A program made the position numbers and the translations under genes. From Mucilaginibacter_A sp050955045 (lineage in GTDB: Bacteria > Bacteroidota > Bacteroidia > Sphingobacteriales > Sphingobacteriaceae), in the NCBI GenBank assembly GCA_050955045.1, contig JBPBQV010000035.1, positions 1-64,000 on the forward strand: a stretch of DNA of 64,000 nt, given 5' to 3'. Shown here piece after piece: positions 8,773-17,902 of the stretch. The notes under the pieces were generated by a model, which saw nothing but the letters and a program-made list of their open reading frames with translations, had not been told where the DNA came from and searched no databases. Every line of letters starts with the position of its first letter. Within the stretch, counting starts at the first letter, position 1.

Positions 8773-9118
8773 ACAGGATTAAAAATCCGTGTCGGCAAAA
8801 ATAGTGTTTTGTTTAGGAAGAAAAGTGTAGTTCAGAAAGATGAATACACAAGAATTTATGTGCTAAGAGAAGCATCAGATTGAATATCATACTGCATTAA
8901 GTTAAATCTTAAATAACTATAATATTTTAATTAATAAAGATAAAAATTATAATCTTGGTCGAAAATAATTGTACTTTTCAAAAAAGTTATAACTTTCAGA
9001 TAAATAATATACTCTTTTTAAGGATGTTTTTTCGTGTTGATCATCTAAAAACTACAATTGAACTGATTTAATTATCTTCTTGAAGTTTATACTGCTAGAA
9101 ATGCTTGATTGTTAAATT
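8773..9118. other. 346-base divergent intergenic region
   Basis: A/T-rich stretch between the divergent M20 and metalloprotease genes. It must contain the promoters of both. No clear -7/-33 pair was found. It holds one near copy of the dispersed 12-mer at 8864-8875 (TAAGAGAAGCAT, preceded by ATTTATGTGC). No small gene is supported. Confidence 0.5.
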
Positions 9119-11644
9119 ATGAAGTACTATATACCTTTAACCGCTACTATGCTTACGATCTGCAGTATAACATCTGCACAAAACCGGCCAGTTCCTGCTG
9201 AAAGTCGCGGAACAGAAGCCAGAACTGTGATAACTATTGGATCAATCACGCAAAACCTTAAAAAGCTGGAAGGTTTTTTTAACTTTTATTATGATGAGAA
9301 AACTGGCAAAGTTTATCTCGAAATAAACAACTTTGATAAAGACTTTTTGTATTTCAGTTCTTTGGTGGATGGTGTAGGAAATGGCGGACCGGAACGCGGA
9401 CAAGCTTCATCGGTAATTACTCGGTTTATAAAAGTTGGGCCAAAAGTTTTTTTGGTGCAGCCGGCAAACAGTTATCGTTCTGTAAACGGTAATGCCGATG
9501 AAAAGAAAGCGGTTGAAAATGCTTTTGCCAAATCGATAATTTGGGGTTTCGCACCCGTTGCGGCGGAAGGCAATAAAGTTTTGATTGATTTTACGCCTTT
9601 TATTATTCGTGATAGTCAGAAACTAGGCGATCGCATTGGAAGTACCCGAGGTAATCCCGGTGCGGCCATTGCAGCTGGTGGCCGAGCCAATAGTGGCCCG
9701 GCTGGTGGCGGTTATCGGATTGATGAAACCCGTTCTGCCGTTTATATGGATAATACAAAAAACTTCCCTAAAAATTCTGAATTTGAAGCACTAATTACTT
9801 TTACCGGAAGCGCAGGCGGCGGCAGAGGTGGCAGCATCGCACCAGACCCAAGTGCAGTAACCGTAAGGATGCACCAGGCTTTTGTAGAACTTCCAGATAA
9901 TAATTTCAAGACTCGAAAGTTTGATCCGCGTTCCGGCTTTAACCAGTTTAGTTATTATGATTTTTCTGCACCGATGACAGAAACGCTTGTAAAAAGATTT
10001 ACAGCACGACATCGCCTGGAAAAGAAAAATCCGAATGCAGCCATGAGTGAAGCTGTTGAACCAATTGTATATTATATTGATCGTGGCGCACCGGCTCAAA
10101 TTAAAAAAGCTTTGATAGAAGGCGGTTCCTGGTGGAACCAAGCTTTTGAAGCAGCAGGTTACAAAAATGCTTTCCAGGTAAAAGAATTGCCGGAAGGTGC
10201 TGACCCGATGGACATGCGTTATAATGTAGTCAATTGGGTAAACCGTTCCGGCAGTCCGGAGCGTGCGTTTTCCTACGGTTCGTCTTATACAGATCCAAGA
10301 ACAGGCGAAATACTGAAAGGTGTGGTAACGCTTGGTTCAGATCGTCATCGGCAGGATTACCTGATTGCCGAAGGTTTGCTGCAACCTTATGAAGATGGCA
10401 AAAAGGTATCGCCTAAAATGGAGCAAATGGCTTTGGCACGTATCCGGCAATTATCAGCCCATGAAATCGGACATACTTTAGGTTTGTATCACAACTTTAC
10501 TTCCAGCACGCATGGCCGTGCTTCTGTAATGGATTATCCTTTTCCGCGGTTCACCATGAAAGCAGATGGTTCGATAGATATATCTGATGCTTATGCAACT
10601 GGTATTGGTTCTTGGGATAAACGTGCCATTATGTGGGGCTATTCGGAATTTAAAAAAGGTGCAGATGAAAACAATGCGCTGGATCAGATCATGAAAGAAA
10701 CGCTGGCACAAGGCCATATTTTTATCCCGGATATTGGTGGCAGCGTTCATCCGTTGGCACATCAGTGGGATGAAGGTTCAAACTCGGTAGATCAGTTGAA
10801 TAAACTGATGCTGGTACGCCGGCATATTCTGGATAATTTTTCCGAAAAAGCCATTAAACAAGATGCGCCGATGTCCACTTTGGAGGAAGTTTTGGTGCCG
10901 ATGTATCTACTGCACCGTTACCAGATTGAAGCGGTAGCAAATTCGTTAGGTGGTTTGTATTTTACGCACGCTTTAAAAAACGACGGACAAATCGTAACTA
11001 AAATGGTAGAACCTGCGGAACAATGGCGCGCTTTTGACGCTTTAATGAGTACTATTTCGCCTGACGCATTAGCTTTACCCGAAAGTTTAATTGCTAAGAT
11101 TCCGCCGCGGCCGGTAGGTTATCCTTCTTCTGTAGAAACTTTTGGCGGCCATACAGGTGTTACTTTCGATCCGATTGGTGCTGCAGAAACGGCTACCAAT
11201 GCTACGTTAACTTATTTGCTCGATGCACAGCGTGCTGCCCGTTTAATTGAATACAATGCACGTGATGGCAAGCAACCCGGTTTGTTAGCTGTGTTAGATA
11301 AACTGCTTAGCCAAACCTGGAAAGCACCGGTAATGTCGGGTTACAAAGGCGAATTACAGATTTTGGTAAACAACCTGACTTTAAAATATTTGCTTGAAAT
11401 GGCTGCCAATAATCAGGCTGGCGAAAATGTTAGGGGAGAAGCTTTGTTAAAAATTAACGAACTTCAACAATGGATGAACAGCAGTCTGGCTGCTGCAACT
11501 CCAAAGCAAAAAGCAGCAATGTATTTTGCTTTGTCTCAAATTGAAGATTTCCACAAAACCCCGGATAAATATCAACCCGCACCAGCGTTGGAAATGCCGC
11601 CGGGAGCGCCTATTGGTATGCCGGATAATGAGTTTGAATTTTAA
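9119..11644 (+). CDS. Secreted zinc metalloprotease (DUF5117/DUF4953 type)
   Basis: 841-residue protein with a signal peptide (about residues 1-20). The extended zinc motif HEIGHTLGLYH at 448-458 and the following Met-turn (SVMDYPFPRF) place it in the metzincin clan. The preceding region (FFNFYYDEKTGKVYLEI, DFLYFSSLVDGVG) matches the DUF5118/DUF5117 N-terminal modules, and the catalytic part corresponds to DUF4953. Such proteins are frequent in Bacteroidota and are presumed exported or surface proteases; substrates are unknown. All ligands are present and the length is typical, so it is probably active. The gene stands alone. Confidence 0.9.
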   Translation: MKYYIPLTATMLTICSITSAQNRPVPAESRGTEARTVITIGSITQNLKKLEGFFNFYYDEKTGKVYLEINNFDKDFLYFSSLVDGVGNGGPERGQASSVITRFIKVGPKVFLVQPANSYRSVNGNADEKKAVENAFAKSIIWGFAPVAAEGNKVLIDFTPFIIRDSQKLGDRIGSTRGNPGAAIAAGGRANSGPAGGGYRIDETRSAVYMDNTKNFPKNSEFEALITFTGSAGGGRGGSIAPDPSAVTVRMHQAFVELPDNNFKTRKFDPRSGFNQFSYYDFSAPMTETLVKRFTARHRLEKKNPNAAMSEAVEPIVYYIDRGAPAQIKKALIEGGSWWNQAFEAAGYKNAFQVKELPEGADPMDMRYNVVNWVNRSGSPERAFSYGSSYTDPRTGEILKGVVTLGSDRHRQDYLIAEGLLQPYEDGKKVSPKMEQMALARIRQLSAHEIGHTLGLYHNFTSSTHGRASVMDYPFPRFTMKADGSIDISDAYATGIGSWDKRAIMWGYSEFKKGADENNALDQIMKETLAQGHIFIPDIGGSVHPLAHQWDEGSNSVDQLNKLMLVRRHILDNFSEKAIKQDAPMSTLEEVLVPMYLLHRYQIEAVANSLGGLYFTHALKNDGQIVTKMVEPAEQWRAFDALMSTISPDALALPESLIAKIPPRPVGYPSSVETFGGHTGVTFDPIGAAETATNATLTYLLDAQRAARLIEYNARDGKQPGLLAVLDKLLSQTWKAPVMSGYKGELQILVNNLTLKYLLEMAANNQAGENVRGEALLKINELQQWMNSSLAAATPKQKAAMYFALSQIEDFHKTPDKYQPAPALEMPPGAPIGMPDNEFEF

Positions 11645-11794
11645 GGAGGTGAAAGAAGCAGAAGTAGAATGATAAAGCGAGTTAGAATCTTTCGAACACT
11701 CGTAGTTTTCAAGCCTATCCTTTGAGCTAAGGATCAGAAATAAAAATCAGTTAGTTTAAAGAAACTATTTTTTATTCTGTAATGTTAACAGAGC

Positions 11795-12103
11795 ATGAAC
11801 CATAACGTATTTCTTTTAGTAAAAGATCCGAATGATTCCTGTAGGGATATTATTCGCTCCAGGGATACGGATTTGAAAATTATGGTTTATTGTCTAGATG
11901 AAATTCAGTTTCAGGCACATCCGGATGAAATTCAGTTGTATGCAAATGATCGTGGTAATCCGCTAGTTTTCGAAACGATTAATATTAAATCAGAAGATGC
12001 ATTGGATATGGCTTCGGCCATTCAATGGTATGCCAAATATATAGGCAACCCAGAAATGGAAATTTTACCGGAAGATCCGCGGTCGGAATATAACCTGGAC
12101 TAA
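11795..12103 (+). CDS. Hypothetical protein, 102 residues
   Basis: I do not recognise this protein. It is acidic with no signal peptide, membrane segment or Cys pair. It reads like a small alpha/beta cytosolic protein: an N-terminal strand (NVFLLVKD), a central strand/helix part, and an amphipathic helix (ALDMASAIQWYAKYI). The codon pattern resembles neighbouring genes, and the ORF fills the space between the protease gene and the susC leader, so it is probably real. The stop overlaps a near copy of the 12-mer at 12103-12114. No partner gene is evident. Confidence 0.6.
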   Translation: MNHNVFLLVKDPNDSCRDIIRSRDTDLKIMVYCLDEIQFQAHPDEIQLYANDRGNPLVFETINIKSEDALDMASAIQWYAKYIGNPEMEILPEDPRSEYNLD

Positions 12104-12275
12104 TACTTCTTTTGCCAGTATTTTTTAAAATCGGTATAATTTCAATTCAAATTTTTCTAAGCTTCTTTTATTGCTCCAAATTTGAGTTCTGATAGGTTTT
12201 TTCTGTTAAAACTGATTACAAAACAAAATTTACGGGTATAAAAGAATTGTTATAAGTTTTGCTGAGATAATTCAT

Positions 12276-12287
12276 ATGCTTCTTTTA
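12276..12287 (-). repeat. Dispersed 12-mer, GA dialect, exact
   Basis: On the minus strand TAAAAGAAGCAT is preceded by AAAATTTTTTAGTGA, close to the family's extended flank. It is one of four family members in the susC upstream region. Confidence 0.75.
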
Positions 12288-12647
12288 TCACTAAAAAATT
12301 TTAATGCTTGGCTTTTCATTGCCTGGCTGTCATTTTCATAATAAAAAAATTCACACAGTTTCTTAATAAAAAGCACCAAAAATGGTATTCAAAAGTTAAA
12401 TATTAAACATTTCAATACCCTTTTAGTAACATTTGAGTTACCTGCTGCTTGTTTCATGCCCCTACCTTAGTCTCGATTTAAGAGATCACGGATAACCAAT
12501 CCGTACACCAACCAATTTTATAAACTAAACTATTAACTATTTATGACAGCACGGATCTTAACCGTCGGGATAAATATCAACACCTGTCGGTTTGCTATTT
12601 TCTGGTGTAATGCACCTCCATGATATATTAATTCAATTTTTATCAGA

Positions 12648-12659
12648 TAAAAACAGCAT
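12648..12659 (+). repeat. Dispersed 12-mer, AC dialect, exact
   Basis: TAAAAACAGCAT preceded by AATTTTTATCAGA, ending 27 bases before the susC ATG, so it would be transcribed in the susC leader. Confidence 0.75.
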
Positions 12660-12686
12660 TTAACCAATTACAATAAACTATTATAT

Positions 12687-15600
12687 ATGAACAAGATTTT
12701 ACTTTCAGGAATAAAAAGGTTATGCCTGATATTGATGTTAACAGTAATATCATTTTTAGCTAATGCCCAAACAAGAAGAATAACAGGTGTAATTATCGGA
12801 AGCGATGATAAGCAGCCAGTTATTGGTGCTTCTGTAAAGGTTAAAGGTACTACGACCGGTGCAGTAACAGGAATAGATGGGTCATTTTCTGTACAGGCAA
12901 GTACTGGAAGTACTTTAGTAGTTTCATTTATTGGATATACTGCCAGAGAAATATTAGTAGGTAACCAATCAAATTATAATATAACAATTTCACCAGCTTC
13001 AAATTCTTTAAACGAAATTGTAGTAACCGGTTATGGTACACAGCGAAAAAAAGATCTAGTAGGCGCGGTTGCCGTAGTAGATGTTGCCGCATTAAACAGG
13101 CAACCAACAGCATCTGTAGAAAACCAGTTACAAGGGCAAGCAGCAGGTGTAACAGTTGTTAACTCTGGCCAGCCTGGTCAAACACCCCAGGTAAAAATAC
13201 GTGGTGCAAACACATTTGGTAACAATCAGCCTTTATACGTAGTTGATGGTATCCCTACCACCAATGTTTCGGATATCAACCCGAACGATATCCAAACCAT
13301 GCAAGTGTTAAAAGATGCAAGTTCGGCCTCTATTTATGGAGCACGTGCATCAAATGGTGTAATTGTAATTACTACTAAAAAAGGGAGCGGTAAAGTAAGT
13401 GTTTCTTATGATGCTTACTACGGTACACAAGTTCCTAAAGGGGGTAATGTGTTTGACTTGCTTAACCCACAAGAAATGACTTCTTTACGTAATTTGGCTA
13501 TCCAAAATACGGCTACTTTAAAAGGAATACCTGCTGTTTTTACCAGCAATTTATACGGGCCAACTGGAACAGTATTACCGGATTATATCAGTGCAGGTGG
13601 CCCTACTGCAAGTCTTTTCGGTGTTAAAGCCGGCGATGCAGTTGTTGATCCTTCAAAGTACAGTGTAAACCCTTTTTATACCACAGGTGATGCTTCAAAT
13701 TTCTATCGGATAACCTTAGCCAATAAACAAGGTACGGATTGGTACCATGAGATTTTTAAAACAGCTCCTTTGCAAAGTCATAACGTTTCTTTAAGTGGAG
13801 GGAGTGATCAGGCAACTTATTTGTTTTCCATGAACTACTTTAATCAGCAAGGAACATTAATTAACACTTATAATAAGCGTTATACAACAAGGGCCAATAC
13901 AAGTTTTAATGTTACCAAACATATCAGAGTTGGCGAAAATCTTGCTTATTCATTAACTGAAAATCCTCAAATACTTCAAAATGATGAAGGTAGTGGTATT
14001 GGTATGTCATTTCGTGAGCAGCCCATTATTCCGGTTTATGATATCAACGGAAATTATGCAGGTTCTAACACCGCTAATTTAGGTAATGCCAGAAACCCGG
14101 TTGCTATTCAGCAACGGACTGCACAAAATTATGGCTTAACAAATCGGTTATTCGGAAACGTTTTTGCAGAAATAGACCTTGCCAAATATTTTACATTGCG
14201 CACTCAGTTTGGCGGAGAATATTATGCCAACTATAACCATAGCTTTACTTATCCAGAGTATGAAAATTCTGAAAACAACGGTACCAACTCTTATACGGAA
14301 AACTCTTACAACGGCTTTAATTACACCTGGACCAATACATTGTCCTACCATCAGTTAATTGGTAAGCACGATGTTAAGCTGTTAGTGGGTACAGAAGCAT
14401 ATAAAAACAGATATCAGTCATTAGGTGGTACAAATACCAACTATTTTACGTTTGACCCTAATTTTGTTAATCTTTCTACAGGTTCTGGTACGCCTACCGT
14501 CTACAGCAACATATCTATAGATAAAATTTCTTCATTGTTAGCCCGTTTAGATTACACGTTTAATGATAGGTTTTTATTGAACGCTACCATTCGTAGAGAT
14601 GGATCATCCAGATTCTTAAATTATCAATATGGCTGGTTTCCGGCAATTAGTGCTGGTTACCGTTTATCACAGGAAAAATTTATAAAAAACTTAACTTGGA
14701 TAAACGATTTAAAGATCAGAGGTGGTTATGGTGTAATGGGTAACCAAATCAATGTAACACCCTCTAACGCATTTACTACGTTCGGTTCTAACAGAACAAA
14801 TTCTTACTATGATATTGGTGGTACATCAAACAGTACTGTAACAGGTTATGCACAAAATTATATTGGAAATCCAGATGCAAAATGGGAGTTGGATAAAAAC
14901 TTAAATATCGGTTTTGATGGTTCATTTTTTAACCAGAAGTTAGATATTTCTGCGGATTATTATAAAAAGATCATTACTGGGTTATTGTACAATCCTAATC
15001 TTCCAGGTACAGCGGGTTCTGCAACAGCACCGTATAGTAACTCTGGAGCTATGGATAATACAGGTTTTGATATGGCGATAACTACCCATACAGACATTAC
15101 GCATGACTTGAAAATGAATGCTACCTTGACCTTTACCACGTATCATAACGTAATAAGGCAAGTAACTTTAGGCCAGCCTTATTTTGATCAAAACTCAGGA
15201 AGGTTTAACGGTAGCAGTATTATTAGAAATCAGGTAGGAGGCCCGGTAGGTGGTTTCTTCGGTTATAAAACTAACGGCTTTTGGAATTCACAGGCAGAAA
15301 TTAATGCTGCTAATGCTGCAGCCGCACAAAGCTCTGGCGTTGCTGGAACAACTTATCAAAACGATGCAGCTGTTGGACGTTTTAAATATACAGATGTTAA
15401 TGGTGATGGAAGAGTTACTGCTGCAGATCGTACTTTGCTTGGTAATCCTAATCCCAAATACACTACCGGTTTAAACCTTGATTTTAATTATAAAAATTTC
15501 GATTTAAGCACGTTCTTTTATGCTTCTGTTGGCAACAAAATATGGAATGATGTAAGATGGTGGACAGATTTTTATGCAAATTTTGCTGGTGTAAAAAGCA

Positions 15601-15977
15601 AGACAGCACTTTATGATTCCTGGACGCCAACACACATGGATGCAAAAGCACCAATTCAAGAAATTGATGGATCTTTTAGTACCAATACTGTACCAAACTC
15701 ATTTTATGTAGAAAACGGCTCCTTCTTACGTTTACGTAATGCACAGTTGGGTTATACTTTTGATCCTAAACTTTTAAAAGCAGTAGGTATAGATAGATTT
15801 AGAATATATCTGTCCGGAGCTAATTTATTTACAATAACCAAATATAGCGGTGTTGACCCAGAAATTACTGGTACAGGTAATAACTCTACGCAGACTTCAA
15901 GTACAAACTTTGGTATCGATCGTGGAAATTACTCTCCAAATCGTACTTATTTATTAGGTGTACAAGTTAAATTTTAA
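12687..15977 (+). CDS. SusC/RagA family TonB-dependent outer-membrane transporter
   Basis: 1096-residue TonB-linked porin that imports a glycan or other large nutrient with its SusD partner. Order seen: signal peptide (1-27, ending ANAQ); carboxypeptidase-regulatory-like domain (about 30-115, VIGASVKVKGTTTGAVTGID); plug domain (about 120-235) with LYVVDGIP and the SusC signature DASSASIYGARASNGVI; then the beta-barrel, ending in aromatic VQVKF. The length is typical. The susD gene follows by 11 bases, so the two form one operon. No sigma/anti-sigma pair or hybrid regulator is adjacent, so control is not visible apart from the leader region. The ligand is unknown; the downstream genes suggest a glycoside. 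Confidence 0.96.
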   Translation: MNKILLSGIKRLCLILMLTVISFLANAQTRRITGVIIGSDDKQPVIGASVKVKGTTTGAVTGIDGSFSVQASTGSTLVVSFIGYTAREILVGNQSNYNITISPASNSLNEIVVTGYGTQRKKDLVGAVAVVDVAALNRQPTASVENQLQGQAAGVTVVNSGQPGQTPQVKIRGANTFGNNQPLYVVDGIPTTNVSDINPNDIQTMQVLKDASSASIYGARASNGVIVITTKKGSGKVSVSYDAYYGTQVPKGGNVFDLLNPQEMTSLRNLAIQNTATLKGIPAVFTSNLYGPTGTVLPDYISAGGPTASLFGVKAGDAVVDPSKYSVNPFYTTGDASNFYRITLANKQGTDWYHEIFKTAPLQSHNVSLSGGSDQATYLFSMNYFNQQGTLINTYNKRYTTRANTSFNVTKHIRVGENLAYSLTENPQILQNDEGSGIGMSFREQPIIPVYDINGNYAGSNTANLGNARNPVAIQQRTAQNYGLTNRLFGNVFAEIDLAKYFTLRTQFGGEYYANYNHSFTYPEYENSENNGTNSYTENSYNGFNYTWTNTLSYHQLIGKHDVKLLVGTEAYKNRYQSLGGTNTNYFTFDPNFVNLSTGSGTPTVYSNISIDKISSLLARLDYTFNDRFLLNATIRRDGSSRFLNYQYGWFPAISAGYRLSQEKFIKNLTWINDLKIRGGYGVMGNQINVTPSNAFTTFGSNRTNSYYDIGGTSNSTVTGYAQNYIGNPDAKWELDKNLNIGFDGSFFNQKLDISADYYKKIITGLLYNPNLPGTAGSATAPYSNSGAMDNTGFDMAITTHTDITHDLKMNATLTFTTYHNVIRQVTLGQPYFDQNSGRFNGSSIIRNQVGGPVGGFFGYKTNGFWNSQAEINAANAAAAQSSGVAGTTYQNDAAVGRFKYTDVNGDGRVTAADRTLLGNPNPKYTTGLNLDFNYKNFDLSTFFYASVGNKIWNDVRWWTDFYANFAGVKSKTALYDSWTPTHMDAKAPIQEIDGSFSTNTVPNSFYVENGSFLRLRNAQLGYTFDPKLLKAVGIDRFRIYLSGANLFTITKYSGVDPEITGTGNNSTQTSSTNFGIDRGNYSPNRTYLLGVQVKF

Positions 15978-15988
15978 TCAAAAAAACG

Positions 15989-17818
15989 ATGAAAAACATA
16001 CAAAGATTATCAGTATTTGCACTAGTAGCAGCTGGTATTTTTCAAAGCTCCTGTAAAAAATCATTTTTGGATCAGCCAGCTTTAGGTGCGCTTAGTAACG
16101 TTCAAATTACTACTAAAGCAGGGGTTGATGGACTTTTAATAGGTGCTTATTCTGCACTGGATGGCCAAGCAGGAAACAATAATGTAAATGGAACAACCAA
16201 TACTGCCTTAGGTGGTGGAAACCCTTGGGAAGTAGCACCAAGCAATTGGATTTATGGCAGCGTTGCCGGTGGCGATGCGCATAAAGGAAGCTCTGGTATT
16301 GATCAACCTGCAATAAATTCTATTGCAATTTTTACGGTGGATGCCAGTAATGGTTTTTTAAACACTAAATGGAAAGCAGATTACGAAGGTATAAACAGAG
16401 CAAATAATGTGTTGAAAGCTTTAGCTGGGGCTACAGGCATAACAGATGCTGATCAAAAAAATATTACAGCACAAGCAAGGTTTTTACGCGGTCACTACTA
16501 TTTCGACTTAAAAAAAATGTTTAATAATGTACCTTATATTGATGAAACAACCACCAGTTTTGTACAGCCAAACGTAACAGATATTTGGCCAAAAATAGAA
16601 GATGATTTTAAGTTTGCTTATGACAATTTGCCTGCCACTCAGACACAAATAGGGCGTATTAATAAATGGGCAGCTGGTGCTTACTTGGCAAAAACATACT
16701 TATATCAAAAAAAATATACTGCTGCTGATCCGATTTTTACAGCTGTTATAACAAGCGGTACAAACTCTGCTGGTAGTGCTTATGGCTTAACCGATAATTA
16801 TGAAGATAATTTTGGAGCAGCAACAAAAAACAACAAAGAAACCGTATTTGCTATTCAGCAAGCGGCTAATGACGGTACTAACCTGATTGCAGAAGCAAAT
16901 AACGGCGAAATGTTAAATTTCCCGTATAACAGCCCGTTCAGATGCTGTGGTTTTTTCCAGCCCACAATGGATTTAGCTAATTCGTTCCGCACAGATGATA
17001 GAGGACTGCCATATGTAGATGATTACAACACTCATCCACTTGTTACTGATCAGGGTGTCGCAGGTGTATCAACTATTGCAAAAGATGCTGCAAGTGCAGC
17101 ATTCAGACCTGATGCTGGTAACGTTGATCCGCGTTTAGACTGGACAGTAGGCCGCCGCGGTATTCCTTACTTAGATTGGGGTTTGCATCCGGGACAAGAC
17201 TGGATCAGAGAGCAAAGTTCTGCCGGCCCTTATTCTCCTAAAAAAAATGTTTACTTTAAATCTACTCAGGATAAATATGCAGATCAGCATTCTTGGGCAC
17301 CCGGAACAGCAAATGTGGTTAACGTAATCCGTTTTGCTGATGTTTTGCTGATGGCTGCAGAAGTTAAAGCACAAACAAGTGATCTGGTAACGGCTCAAAT
17401 CTATGTAAACCGGGTACGTGCAAGAGCAGCAAATCCAGCAAGTTTTGTATACACTTATATTGATTTGGCTAATACAATTGGTGGGTTTACTACTACTCCT
17501 GCAGCAAAATATGTAGTTAGCCAGTATCCTGCAGGTGCTTTTGCAACTCTGGGTCAGGCAGGTGCATTAAAAGCTATTTATTTTGAGCGTAAAATTGAGT
17601 TAGGTATGGAAGGTCAACGGTTTTTCGATCTTTCCCGTTGGGGAATTGCACAACAATCGTTGGCTGCTTATTTTGCATTTGACGGAAAATTTATTTCTGA
17701 TGTGGCTGGTGCAAAATTCACACCTAATAAAAACGAGTATTATCCGATACCACAACCGCAGATAGATTTAGAAAGTACAGGATCAACTTCTGCTTTAAAG
17801 CAAAATCCTGGTTATTAA
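15989..17818 (+). CDS. SusD/RagB family surface lipoprotein
   Basis: 609-residue nutrient-binding lipoprotein that caps the SusC barrel. The signal ends at a lipobox (GIFQSSC, Cys 22), and the mature start CKKSFLDQPALGALS is typical. The N-terminal TPR-like helices show ARFLRGHYYFDLKKMFNNVPYI. The C-terminal SusD signatures are VIRFADVLLMAAEVKAQ, AIYFERKIELGMEGQRFFDLSRWG and YYPIPQPQIDL. It is expected on the outer-membrane surface. A strong terminator at 17838-17870 follows. Confidence 0.96.
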   Translation: MKNIQRLSVFALVAAGIFQSSCKKSFLDQPALGALSNVQITTKAGVDGLLIGAYSALDGQAGNNNVNGTTNTALGGGNPWEVAPSNWIYGSVAGGDAHKGSSGIDQPAINSIAIFTVDASNGFLNTKWKADYEGINRANNVLKALAGATGITDADQKNITAQARFLRGHYYFDLKKMFNNVPYIDETTTSFVQPNVTDIWPKIEDDFKFAYDNLPATQTQIGRINKWAAGAYLAKTYLYQKKYTAADPIFTAVITSGTNSAGSAYGLTDNYEDNFGAATKNNKETVFAIQQAANDGTNLIAEANNGEMLNFPYNSPFRCCGFFQPTMDLANSFRTDDRGLPYVDDYNTHPLVTDQGVAGVSTIAKDAASAAFRPDAGNVDPRLDWTVGRRGIPYLDWGLHPGQDWIREQSSAGPYSPKKNVYFKSTQDKYADQHSWAPGTANVVNVIRFADVLLMAAEVKAQTSDLVTAQIYVNRVRARAANPASFVYTYIDLANTIGGFTTTPAAKYVVSQYPAGAFATLGQAGALKAIYFERKIELGMEGQRFFDLSRWGIAQQSLAAYFAFDGKFISDVAGAKFTPNKNEYYPIPQPQIDLESTGSTSALKQNPGY

Positions 17819-17837
17819 TTTCTTTAACCATAAAAAT

Positions 17838-17870
17838 AACAAAGGGCAGCAAATTTTGCTGCCCTTTGTT
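17838..17870 (+). terminator. Terminator after susCD
   Basis: A G+C-containing stem AAAGGGCAGC/GCTGCCCTTT with flanking A/T pairs, 20 bases after the susD stop. It is almost perfectly symmetrical. The cytochrome-FG-GAP gene starts 32 bases later, so that gene may be transcribed partly by read-through or from its own promoter. Confidence 0.85.
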
Positions 17871-17902
17871 ATGATAACTAATTACATTGTGCTAAAATTT
17901 AT

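Larger units (their letters stand above)
12104..12686. other. 583-base intergenic region upstream of susC, possible structured leader
   Basis: It contains four members of the 12-mer family: near copies at 12103-12114 and 12159-12170 and an exact copy at 12276-12287 (all minus), plus an exact ACAG copy at 12648-12659 (plus), 27 bases before the susC start. A small hairpin has arms ACGGAT (12488-12493) and ATCCGT (12499-12504). ACGGAT recurs near 12552 opposite CCGT. A 26-codon ORF at 12543-12623 has no supporting feature. The susC promoter must lie here. The structured part could be a leader controlling the susCD operon, but this is inference. Confidence 0.45.

Noticed and set aside
12543..12623. 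26-codon ORF in the susC leader
   Set aside because: No family, no ribosome site and no codon signal; mentioned only in the intergenic entry.
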